DNA of 43,085 nucleotides from Enterosoma sp964427595 (GTDB lineage: Bacteria; Bacillota_I; Bacilli_A; RFN20; CAG-288): positions 1-43,085 of the forward strand of contig CAYRUQ010000011.1 of assembly GCA_964427595.1 (NCBI GenBank). Direction: 5' to 3'. Position numbers and translations under genes: made by a program. Shown in pieces: positions 8,167 through 16,566 of this stretch (positions are counted from its first letter, which is position 1; each line of letters opens with the position of its first letter). The notes beneath the pieces are model-generated. The model did no database searches. It saw only the letters and a program-made list of their open reading frames with translations, and was not told the origin of the DNA.

Positions 8167-10716
8167 ATGACCGAGAAAAAGAATAAAAAAGAAGAGAGTT
8201 CGTTCACACCGATGGTGGAACAATATCTCAATTTGAAAAAACAATATGGGGATATCATCCTCTTTTTCCGTTTGGGCGATTTTTATGAGATGTTCTTAGA
8301 GGATGCCGAACTTTGTTCAAGAGAACTTCAGCTCTTCTTGACCTCAAAAGCTTGTGGAAACGGAAAGCGAATCCCGATGTGCGGTATCCCTCACAGGGCT
8401 TATTTGAGTTATGCTCAAAAACTGATTGAGAGAGGATATAAAGTCGCTATCTGTGAGCAGATTGAAGATCCTAAATTAGCTAAGAAATTAGTCAAAAGAG
8501 ATGTCATTCAAATCATCACACCTGGTGCAAACTTAGATATCACCACTAACGATAATACTTTCATCGCTAGTCTTATGACTTATAACTCTATGTCGGTGAT
8601 TGTTTATGCCGATTTGACCACCGGTGAAATGAAATGCGTCAATCTTGATTATCAGAAAGAATTCATCCTTGAGAAGCTTCTTTCTTTAGATGTTAAGGAA
8701 CTAGTAGTTCCTACTAATATCGATGCTGCTTTAGTTCTTCATATCAAGAAAAACTCTAATATTTGCATCTCCTATTACAATGACAATTCTTCTTCGCTAG
8801 AAGCAAATGCTTTATTTACAAATCTTAAAGATGAACGTCAAGTCGATTGTGCAACTCGTCTTTATAATTATTTAAGAAATATCGAAAAAAGAGATTTGAC
8901 CTACTTACGTCCTGTCGAGAATTTGATGGGGCTTAAGAAGATGAAAATCGACTATTCCGCCCAGAGTAATATGGAACTGGTCAAAAGCCTTGATAACAAG
9001 ACTTTTGGAACTCTCTTCTGGCTTCTTGATAAGACCAAGACACCGATGGGTGCCCGTTATTTAAAGTCTCAGATTCTCTCTCCTAGCGCTGACCAAAAAG
9101 AGATTGAAAGAAGACTCTCTTTAACTGAGTTATTCGTCGAAAACTATCTTATTCGTGAACAATTGAGAAAAGATTTAGAAGCTGTCTTTGATATGGAAAG
9201 GCTCATCGCTAGGATGGGATATGAAAACGCCAACGGAAAAGACATGCTTCAGCTTTTAAGATCACTTGAGATCATCCCTGTTTTAAAAGAACATCTCTCT
9301 TCCTTAAATGAGGAATCTGAGATTAGAAAACTTCTAGCTGATTTAGGTGATTATCAAGAGTTGACTGATACCTTAAGAAATGCGATTGATGAAAATTGTC
9401 CTATCACAATCACTGAAGGCAACATCTTTAAGAAAGGTTATAACCAAGAATTAGATGAGCTTATCGAACTGACTGATGATGCCAAATCTTGGATCAACAA
9501 TTTAGAAGTTTCCGAAAGAGAAAAGACAGGTATCAAGACTCTTCGTATCGGTTATAACACCGTCTTTGGTTATTACATAGAGATCAGCGCTGGTCAGGTC
9601 TCACAAGTCAAACCGGAGTTTGGCTACATCAGAAAACAAACTTTGAAGACTGGAGAAAGATACATCACCGCCGAGCTCAAAGAGAAAGAAGATAAAATCT
9701 TAAGAGCCAAAGATGAGAGAATGTCTTTAGAATACAGGCTCTTTAAAGAACTCAGAAAGAAAGTCTCTTCTTTCACAATCAGCATTCAAAAGACTAGCGT
9801 CGCTTTAAGTGAACTTGATTATTATTTATCTCTCGCTTTCTTAGCTAGCGAGAACAACTACACTAAACCGATATTTAACAATGATAATCATATCTTAGTG
9901 AAAGAAGCTCGTCATCCTATCATCGAAAAAGCTAGCCCGGAAACCATCTTTGTCGCCAATGACTACCAGATGGATAAAGATACTGATGTCTTGATCATCA
10001 CCGGTCCTAACATGGGTGGCAAATCCACTTATATGAAGGAATTTGGTCTTTTAGTAATCATGACACAAATCGGTTCTTTTGTCCCAGCTTCTTATTGTGA
10101 TTTGCCCGTCTTTGATTCACTTTACACCAGAATAGGTGCTTCTGATAATTTGATTAAAGGTCAATCGACCTTCATGACAGAGATGTCAGAAGTAGCAGAA
10201 GCATTGAGTAAGGCGACTCCTTCTTCTCTCTTCCTTTTTGATGAGATAGGAAGAGGAACTGCTACTTTTGATGGTATGGCTATCGCTCAATCCATCATTG
10301 AATACATCGTCAAAAATATCCACGCCAAGACTTTCTTCTCCACTCATTATCATGAGATAACTGAACTTTCTGAAAAGATCTCGGCTATCAAAAACATCCA
10401 TTGTGATGTCAACGAAGAAAACGGAGTCATCACTTTCTTATATAAGATGAAAGAAGGAAGCATGGATAAAAGCTATGGTATCAATGTCGCTAAATTAGCT
10501 GGTTTACCACTTGATATCACCAAGCGTGCCCAAGAGCTTTTAAATAGTTTAGAACAAAGAGAAGTCGTTCAAAAAGAAAGCATCAAAGAAATCAAAGTAG
10601 AGCCTAAAAAAGACGATGACATTTTAGATGAACTCAAGAAACTTGACCCTCTAGCTCTCTCTCCGTTAGATGCTCTTAATTATCTCGTTAGTCTTAAAAA
10701 GAGGTTGAAGAAATGA
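8167..10716 (+). CDS. mutS: DNA mismatch repair protein MutS
   Basis: An 849-residue mismatch sensor. The N-terminal domain carries the mismatch-probing Phe-x-Glu in GDFYEMF (residues about 37-43), followed by connector, lever and clamp domains. The C-terminal ATPase has Walker A GPNMGGKST (residues 613-621), the LFDEIGRGTATFDG Walker B/signature region and STHYHE. Length is normal for MutS1. The end overlaps mutL by 4 nt (ATGA), so the two are translated together. Confidence 0.98.
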   Translation: MTEKKNKKEESSFTPMVEQYLNLKKQYGDIILFFRLGDFYEMFLEDAELCSRELQLFLTSKACGNGKRIPMCGIPHRAYLSYAQKLIERGYKVAICEQIEDPKLAKKLVKRDVIQIITPGANLDITTNDNTFIASLMTYNSMSVIVYADLTTGEMKCVNLDYQKEFILEKLLSLDVKELVVPTNIDAALVLHIKKNSNICISYYNDNSSSLEANALFTNLKDERQVDCATRLYNYLRNIEKRDLTYLRPVENLMGLKKMKIDYSAQSNMELVKSLDNKTFGTLFWLLDKTKTPMGARYLKSQILSPSADQKEIERRLSLTELFVENYLIREQLRKDLEAVFDMERLIARMGYENANGKDMLQLLRSLEIIPVLKEHLSSLNEESEIRKLLADLGDYQELTDTLRNAIDENCPITITEGNIFKKGYNQELDELIELTDDAKSWINNLEVSEREKTGIKTLRIGYNTVFGYYIEISAGQVSQVKPEFGYIRKQTLKTGERYITAELKEKEDKILRAKDERMSLEYRLFKELRKKVSSFTISIQKTSVALSELDYYLSLAFLASENNYTKPIFNNDNHILVKEARHPIIEKASPETIFVANDYQMDKDTDVLIITGPNMGGKSTYMKEFGLLVIMTQIGSFVPASYCDLPVFDSLYTRIGASDNLIKGQSTFMTEMSEVAEALSKATPSSLFLFDEIGRGTATFDGMAIAQSIIEYIVKNIHAKTFFSTHYHEITELSEKISAIKNIHCDVNEENGVITFLYKMKEGSMDKSYGINVAKLAGLPLDITKRAQELLNSLEQREVVQKESIKEIKVEPKKDDDILDELKKLDPLALSPLDALNYLVSLKKRLKK

Positions 10717-12560
10717 GTAAGATCAATCTGATGAAACCAGAACTCGCTAATTTGATAGCAGCTGGCGAAGTCATCGAAAGACCAGCGAGTGTCGTTAAAG
10801 AGCTAGTAGAAAACTCAATCGATGCCAACAGTCGTAACATCTACATCGGTGTTCTTGATGGTGGAAGAAAGAAAATTCTCGTCAGAGATGATGGCTCAGG
10901 CATGGATGAAGAAGACGCAAAGCTATGTTTTCTTCGTCATGCTTCAAGCAAGATCAAAAGCGAGTTTGATTTAAATAGAATTCATACTCTCGGTTTTCGT
11001 GGAGAAGCTATCCCTTCTATCGCTTCTGTTTCAAAAGTCATCTTGAATACTTCTGATGGTAGTGTTGGAACGAAAGTTGAATCTGATCCTGATAAGGGGT
11101 TGACTATCTCGCCTGGCGTCTTAAGAAAAGGTAGTGCTTTTGAAGTGACTGACCTCTTTTTCAATACGCCTGCTCGACTGAAGTATTTGAAGTCTACCCA
11201 AGTTGAAAACTCCGCCATCATCGAGCAAGCTCAACGTCTCTCTTTAGGTTTTCCAAACATCGCCTTTTCACTTTTTATTGATGATAGAGAGATCTTCAAA
11301 ACATCAGGCAGAGGCGATTTATTAGAGACTATTCAGAAAATTTATGGAAATAAAATCGCTCTATCTCTTTATCAAATTAAAGGAGAAGGAATCGGATTTT
11401 CATTTACCGGTTATGTCGGAAAACCTGAAATCTCTTATTCAAAGAGATACAACATGCTTCTTTTCCTCAATAATCGCTCTATCTCCGATTATAGAATCTC
11501 CAAAGCGATAGAAGACGCTTATAAAGATTACTTACCACCGCTGAGATATCCTTTTGCAGTCATCAAAATCGATGTCGACTCCCAATTAGTCGATGTCAAT
11601 GTCCATCCGACAAAGAAGGAAGTTCGTATTTCGATTGAAAATGAAATCGCCTTTGCTATCAGACAAAGCATAACTGATGTGCTTCTATCTCAAAAACCGG
11701 TTTATTTTGCAAGTCAAGATTCAAGAACCACCAAGGAATTAGGAATCAGTAAGATGGAGATTAAAACTCCTTCCACCCCTATGAGAGATATTCCTTATCA
11801 AGAAGTAAAAAAGGCGATTGATACTTCTTTCCATCAAGAGACTTTGATTAAAGAACCCTCTTATGAGACTTCTATTTCTCATATTGCAACACAAACTGAA
11901 CAGCCAGTAAACACTTCTGTGCAAGAAAAAGAAATTTCTACTGTCGAAAAAACAGAAGAAACAATAGTAGCAAACAAACTCCCCGAGATGCATCCTATCG
12001 GTCAAGTCTTAAAGACTTACATCATCTGCGATGGAATTGATTGTTTCTATTTGATTGATCAACATGCAGCAGCTGAGAGAATCAATTACGAGAAAACGCA
12101 AAAGAAATTCCAAAATAACAAAGATAGAAAGATGCCTCTCTTTCCGATAGTCATCGATCTCTCTTTCAAAGAGATGGAAAACTATGATGAAAAACATATC
12201 AAACAATTAGAAGAGAATGGAATCTTCACAGAAAGATATGTTGATCGTTCTATCAAAGTCACTGAAATTCCTTCTTTCTTAAACGATGATGATTTAGAAA
12301 GTGTCATCAACGACACTGTTCATTCTTGTTTGAATGACGAAGTTACTAATCCAGTCGACCTTCTTCATTTAACTATCGCCAATATCGCTTGCAAGATGTC
12401 GATTAGAGCTAATCATCTGATGTCATCTTTAGAGATGGAAGGATTGATTAAAGAACTCAATAAGTGTGATAACCCTTCTAATTGCCCACACGGACGACCA
12501 ACTATCATCCGCATCAGCAAAGATGATATCGAAAAGATCTTCAGGAGGACGGGATTTTGA
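10713..12560 (+). CDS. mutL: DNA mismatch repair protein MutL
   Basis: A 615-residue GHKL ATPase that links MutS to strand incision. N-terminal motifs: AAGEVIERPASVVKELVENSIDA, DDGSGMD and TLGFRGEAIPSI. The C-terminal domain keeps the endonuclease motif DQHAAAERINYE (starting at Asp449), plus ACKMSIRAN and the CPHGRP metal-binding motif near the end. It is therefore expected to nick DNA itself, as in bacteria without MutH. A Ser/Thr/Glu-rich linker (about residues 340-430) joins the halves. It overlaps mutS and the miaA fusion by 4 nt each. Confidence 0.98.
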   Translation: MSKINLMKPELANLIAAGEVIERPASVVKELVENSIDANSRNIYIGVLDGGRKKILVRDDGSGMDEEDAKLCFLRHASSKIKSEFDLNRIHTLGFRGEAIPSIASVSKVILNTSDGSVGTKVESDPDKGLTISPGVLRKGSAFEVTDLFFNTPARLKYLKSTQVENSAIIEQAQRLSLGFPNIAFSLFIDDREIFKTSGRGDLLETIQKIYGNKIALSLYQIKGEGIGFSFTGYVGKPEISYSKRYNMLLFLNNRSISDYRISKAIEDAYKDYLPPLRYPFAVIKIDVDSQLVDVNVHPTKKEVRISIENEIAFAIRQSITDVLLSQKPVYFASQDSRTTKELGISKMEIKTPSTPMRDIPYQEVKKAIDTSFHQETLIKEPSYETSISHIATQTEQPVNTSVQEKEISTVEKTEETIVANKLPEMHPIGQVLKTYIICDGIDCFYLIDQHAAAERINYEKTQKKFQNNKDRKMPLFPIVIDLSFKEMENYDEKHIKQLEENGIFTERYVDRSIKVTEIPSFLNDDDLESVINDTVHSCLNDEVTNPVDLLHLTIANIACKMSIRANHLMSSLEMEGLIKELNKCDNPSNCPHGRPTIIRISKDDIEKIFRRTGF

Positions 12561-14131
12561 TTTATGTCATCTTAGGTCAAACCGCCTCTGGAAAGACTTC
12601 GCTAGCTTTATCACTAGCAAGAAAATTATCACTTCCTATCCTCTCAGCTGATGCTTTTCAGTGCTGTAAAGAGATGAATATCGGCACTGATAAACCGAGT
12701 GATGAGATGGTAGAAGGAATCGACTATCTCTTTAGAGATGAACTATCTCTTGAAGATGAAGTGAGTGCTTATTACTTTCAAAAAAAATATCGTCCTTTAA
12801 TTGAAAAGAAAGTCTTAAACAATGAGGATATCATCATCACCGGTGGTACTTTCCTTTATATAAAGGCTCTCCTTTTTGATTATCATTTCCAAGAAGAAGA
12901 TAACTCTGATAGCAAGTATAGAAATCTTTCTTTAAAAGAACTTCAAGATGAACTTTTAAAGAGAAATCAAAAACTATACGAAGAGATTGACCACGATAAT
13001 CCACGGAGGTTAGTCAGAGCTTTAGAACAGTTAGATGAAGGAATAGATAGAGATGAGATCCTCTCTTTTAATGATGGAACTCCTCTTTATCCGACTAGGT
13101 TTTTCAAGATAAAAGTTGATGTTGAAGAAGGTAATCGACTTATCGAACAAAGAGTCAATAAGATGTTTGAGGAAGGACTTTTAGAGGAAGTTAAAGATCT
13201 AGTTAATAAACATCCGCTCGATAGTCGTGGTTTCCAAGCTGTCGGTTATAAAGAAGTCATCTCTGGTTTAAAGAGTGGCAAATCAATCGAAGAAATCAAA
13301 GAAGACATCAAGGTTCATACTAGGCAATATGCTAAAAGACAGAGAACTTTCATGAGAACGCAATTCCCTGATGTCAAAGAAGCTAGTAGAGAAAACATTT
13401 ATAATCTCATCTTGCAAAATCACCTTCTTAAAGAGAGAAGCTCTCTTCTTTATAAAGAGGGAATGCTTGCAAAAATCGAAGGCAAAAAAGTTCTTCTTGC
13501 TGGTTTAGGAGGAGTCGGTTCAAGTTGTTTATCAAGTCTACTAAGACTCGGTTTCAGTGATTTCACCATCATTGACTATGATTATATAAACGAATCAAAC
13601 ATCAATAGGCAACAGATGTATGATTTTTCGGATGTCGGAAAAGAAAAGACAAAAGTTTGCCAAGAAAAATCACTTTTACTCAATCCTTTAGCTAAGATAA
13701 AAGCTTTATTTACTAAAATAAGTTGTCAGCAAGATTTACCAGATGAAAGATTCGATATCATCATCGATGCTATCGATGATCCTAATGGAAAGACTCTTCT
13801 TTATCTAAAAGCTAAAAAAGATTCTTCTTTATTCATATCTAGTCAAGGTTTAGGTTTTCATTTTGATTCCACGAAAGTGAGATATGGAAAGCTCTCTGAG
13901 GCTAACGATCCACTCTCAAGAAACTTCAAAGCTTCACTTATGGAAAATAAAGTATCTGCAGAAGAAATCGATGATATAAACATCGTTCATGCCGCCGCTG
14001 GTAAAATTAAAGGAAAGAAAAATAGTAAGGTAATCGGTTCTCTTTCTACTGCACCTGTCTCTGGTGGATTAGCTATCACCAGTTTCATCTTAAAATCATT
14101 ATATGAGGAGGCGAATAATGAGAAAAATTAG
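12557..14131 (+). CDS. miaA: MiaA fused to a TcdA/E1-like tRNA-modification domain
   Basis: A 524-residue fusion. Residues 1 to about 296 are tRNA dimethylallyltransferase, which makes i6A37: P-loop GQTASGKTS (7-15), DAFQCCKEMNIGTDKPS, ITGGTFLYIKALL, NPRRLVRALE, FQAVGYKEVI and TRQYAKRQRTF. Residues about 297-524 are an E1-like ThiF/MoeB domain nearest to TcdA (CsdL), the ATP-dependent enzyme that cyclises t6A37 to ct6A37. This part shows KKVLLAGLGGVGSS (from about residue 310), IIDYDYINESNINRQ, FDIIIDAIDD and DPLSRNF. The reading frame is continuous, with no internal stop or clear internal start. Both halves act on A37 of different tRNA sets. It overlaps fhs by 14 nt. Confidence 0.9.
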   Translation: MIYVILGQTASGKTSLALSLARKLSLPILSADAFQCCKEMNIGTDKPSDEMVEGIDYLFRDELSLEDEVSAYYFQKKYRPLIEKKVLNNEDIIITGGTFLYIKALLFDYHFQEEDNSDSKYRNLSLKELQDELLKRNQKLYEEIDHDNPRRLVRALEQLDEGIDRDEILSFNDGTPLYPTRFFKIKVDVEEGNRLIEQRVNKMFEEGLLEEVKDLVNKHPLDSRGFQAVGYKEVISGLKSGKSIEEIKEDIKVHTRQYAKRQRTFMRTQFPDVKEASRENIYNLILQNHLLKERSSLLYKEGMLAKIEGKKVLLAGLGGVGSSCLSSLLRLGFSDFTIIDYDYINESNINRQQMYDFSDVGKEKTKVCQEKSLLLNPLAKIKALFTKISCQQDLPDERFDIIIDAIDDPNGKTLLYLKAKKDSSLFISSQGLGFHFDSTKVRYGKLSEANDPLSRNFKASLMENKVSAEEIDDINIVHAAAGKIKGKKNSKVIGSLSTAPVSGGLAITSFILKSLYEEANNEKN

Positions 14132-15716
14132 TAAGATAAGCGATGTCGCTAGAAAGCTTGCTCTCACTGAAGAAGATTTGTACTTTTATGGTGATAGTAT
14201 CGCAAAACTGAAAGTCAGAGTTGATGGTCATAAAAAAGCTAAACTGATTCTCACTACCGCAATAACTCCTACTAAAGCAGGCGAAGGTAAGACCACTACT
14301 TCTATCGGTCTTACCGATGGTTTAAGAGCAATTGGGAAAAATGCTATCGCCTGTCTTAGAGAACCTTCTATCGGCCCTGTCTTCGGTGTCAAAGGTGGTG
14401 GCTGTGGTGGTGGAGAAGCTAATCTTTATCCTGAAGAAGACATCAATCTTAACTTCACAGGTGACATCCATGCTATCAGTGCAGTTAACAATCTGATATG
14501 TGCCATGATCGATAATGAGGCCTATCAGAATTCAAATCTCGATGTTGACCCTCAAAGAATCATCTTTCCGAGGACGATGGATATGAACGATCGTTCCTTA
14601 AGAAACATCGATGTAGCTACTAGTGGAAAGGATGGAGAAAAGCACCCTTCCTCTTTTGTCATCACTGCTGCTTGTGAGGTCATGTCCTGTTTTTGTCTAG
14701 CATCTGATGAAGAAGATTTTCTTAATAGAGTTGAAAATATACTAGTCGCTTATTCAAGAGATGGAAAAGAGATCAAAGTCAAAGATCTTCGTATCCGAAC
14801 CAGTATCAAACGTCTGATCCATCAAGCCTTGTATCCTAATTTAGTTCAAACTTATTATTCATCACCAGTCATCGTCCATGGTGGTCCTTTTGCTAATATC
14901 GCTCATGGAACTAATTCGATCATCGCTACTAATTTAGGAATGAAACTCGCTGATTATGTAGTCACGGAAGCCGGATTCGGAAGTGATTTGGGTATGGAAA
15001 AATATCTTGATATCGTCTCTTCTATCTCTCATACCCATCCCGATTTAGTAGTCCTCGTCTGCTCTACTAGAGCTTTGAAGATGCATGGCGGTGTGGCTTT
15101 TGAAAAACTCGGTTACTTGAATAACGATGCTTTGATAAAAGGCCTAGCTAATCTTGATAAACATATCGAAAACATCAAGCTTTATCATCTGCCTGTCTTA
15201 GTCGCTATCAATAAATTTGCCAGTGATAATTCTGAAGAATTAGAAATCATCAAGAAACATCTCGACTCAATGTCTATCCCAAGTGAAATCATTTCCTCTT
15301 ACACTGATGGCCCTGAAGGTGCCACCGCTTTAGCTAGAAAAGCTGTTGAAATACTAAACACCACTTCATCTGATGATTTCAAACAGATTGTGAATGAGAG
15401 TATGGACATCTTCACTAAGATTGAGACGATCGCTAAAAAGATTTATGGAGCTAGTGGAGTTGAATATACTCCAGAAGTTTATAAACAGATTGAACAACTG
15501 AATGTTGGAGAAGAGAAAAACTATCATGTCTGTATCAGCAAGACTCCTAACTCCTTAAGTGATGATGCCCATCTTTTAAATGTTCCCACACATACTCTCC
15601 ATGTCAAAAGCTTAAGAGTTTTTAAAGGAGCATCTTTCATCGTTCCTTTAACTGGTGCTGTCATGACTATGCCCGGCCTTCCTAAGATTCCTAGAGGAAA
15701 GGATATCTTAAGATGA
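14118..15716 (+). CDS. fhs: Formate-tetrahydrofolate ligase
   Basis: A 532-residue enzyme that uses ATP to charge formate onto tetrahydrofolate, giving 10-formyl-THF. The P-loop-like TPTKAGEGKTTTSIGL lies near residues 53-68. It is followed by EPSIGPVFGVKGGGCGGGEANLYPEEDINLNFTGDIHAI in three consecutive blocks, and AVMTMPGLPKIP lies near the C terminus. GGCGGGEA is a slight variant of the usual GGAAGGGYAQ. The ATG at 14118 is preferred over one at 14103 because GAGGAGG (14105-14111) lies just before it. It overlaps folD by 4 nt, coupling two steps of the one-carbon pathway. Confidence 0.95.
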   Translation: MRKISKISDVARKLALTEEDLYFYGDSIAKLKVRVDGHKKAKLILTTAITPTKAGEGKTTTSIGLTDGLRAIGKNAIACLREPSIGPVFGVKGGGCGGGEANLYPEEDINLNFTGDIHAISAVNNLICAMIDNEAYQNSNLDVDPQRIIFPRTMDMNDRSLRNIDVATSGKDGEKHPSSFVITAACEVMSCFCLASDEEDFLNRVENILVAYSRDGKEIKVKDLRIRTSIKRLIHQALYPNLVQTYYSSPVIVHGGPFANIAHGTNSIIATNLGMKLADYVVTEAGFGSDLGMEKYLDIVSSISHTHPDLVVLVCSTRALKMHGGVAFEKLGYLNNDALIKGLANLDKHIENIKLYHLPVLVAINKFASDNSEELEIIKKHLDSMSIPSEIISSYTDGPEGATALARKAVEILNTTSSDDFKQIVNESMDIFTKIETIAKKIYGASGVEYTPEVYKQIEQLNVGEEKNYHVCISKTPNSLSDDAHLLNVPTHTLHVKSLRVFKGASFIVPLTGAVMTMPGLPKIPRGKDILR

Positions 15717-16528
15717 GATTATCTGCTAAGCCGATTAAAGAACAACTCTCTCTAGAGATAAAAGAAAAAAAGAAAGTTTTAAAACATCCTTTTCTTCTTG
15801 TTTATGATAGTGAGAATCTCGATTCTTTTTATTACATCAAAGGGATCATAAAAGTTCTGACTGATAATGATATTCCTTACTCAACTTTGACGGTTGATAA
15901 AAGTGATGTTACTAAGTCTTTGAATTTGATTAAGAAACAAGCTTCTGATTCCTTCACCATCATCGCTAGGCCTCTCGGCATCACAAAAGAACTTGAGGAG
16001 AAGTTTCTCTCACTAATCAACCCCAAGCTCGACCCTGATATGATCAGCGACGTCAATCTTGGAAAACTCCTTAAAGGTGATTTGACTCGTCTTCCTGCTA
16101 CTATTCAATCTGTAAAAAAATTCATCGAATGTTATGATATTAAAACTGATGGTCAGAAAGCGTTAGTCATCGGTCGTTCATTGACAGTCGGGCTTCCGTT
16201 AGCTTTGCTTCTTCAAAAACTGAATGCAACAGTATCTATCGCTCATACTCATACTCCAAAAGAGGTCTTAAATAAGCTTTTAATCGAAACAGACATCTTA
16301 GCTTTAGGAAGCGGAGATTCCTCAATAGTTAAACCTTCTCATCTTCATGAAGGAGAATATATTTTAGATTGTGGATATCATGACGGCCATGGTGATATCA
16401 ACTTCCTTCCTGAAGAGAATATCAACTATACACCTGTCCCGGGTGGCATCGGATCTCTCACCGCTCTCTGTTTGATTTTAAATGCGATCACTTTAGAAGA
16501 AGAAGAAGAAGAAGAAGAAGAAAACTGA
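15713..16528 (+). CDS. folD: Divergent FolD-like methylene-THF dehydrogenase/cyclohydrolase
   Basis: A 271-residue FolD-family protein. The Rossmann part is recognisable: VIGRSLTVGLPLALLL (about residues 151-166) and the closing VPGGIGSLTA. The catalytic part is altered. The usual S-x-x-Y-x-x-x-K motif reads SFYYIKGI at residues 38-45, so the catalytic lysine position is Ile45 (Lys43 and Lys47 lie close). The KDVDG and CTPxG motifs are not conserved. The chain ends in nine Glu from a GAA repeat, then Asn. It follows fhs with an ATGA overlap, supporting a folate role. It may lack cyclohydrolase activity or use another residue. Confidence 0.8.
   Translation: MRLSAKPIKEQLSLEIKEKKKVLKHPFLLVYDSENLDSFYYIKGIIKVLTDNDIPYSTLTVDKSDVTKSLNLIKKQASDSFTIIARPLGITKELEEKFLSLINPKLDPDMISDVNLGKLLKGDLTRLPATIQSVKKFIECYDIKTDGQKALVIGRSLTVGLPLALLLQKLNATVSIAHTHTPKEVLNKLLIETDILALGSGDSSIVKPSHLHEGEYILDCGYHDGHGDINFLPEENINYTPVPGGIGSLTALCLILNAITLEEEEEEEEEN
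16496..16522 (+). repeat. (GAA)9 microsatellite at the end of folD
   Basis: Nine perfect GAA codons just before the final Asn codon and stop. Gain or loss of triplets would only change the length of the poly-Glu tail. Confidence 0.97.
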
Positions 16529-16543
16529 ACAAAACACGATTTT

Positions 16544-16565
16544 ATCCTTAACTATAGTTGAGGAT
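16544..16565 (+). promoter_or_regulatory. Near-perfect inverted repeat covering the ribosome binding site of the ABC operon
   Basis: ATCCTTAACT (16544-16553) and AGTTGAGGAT (16556-16565) pair over 10 bp with a single T-G wobble. The GAGG site (16560-16563) lies in the 3' arm, and the ATG is at 16567. In RNA it would hide the ribosome binding site; in DNA it could be a dyad operator. It lacks a T run, so it is a poor terminator for folD. Confidence 0.6.
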
Positions 16566-16566
16566 T

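Noticed and set aside
13430..13490. A sequencing frameshift or lost stop joining miaA to a separate tcdA
   Set aside because: The linker codes for a normal-looking helical peptide in the same frame, and no ribosome binding site plus start codon suggests a former separate gene. Raw reads would settle it.
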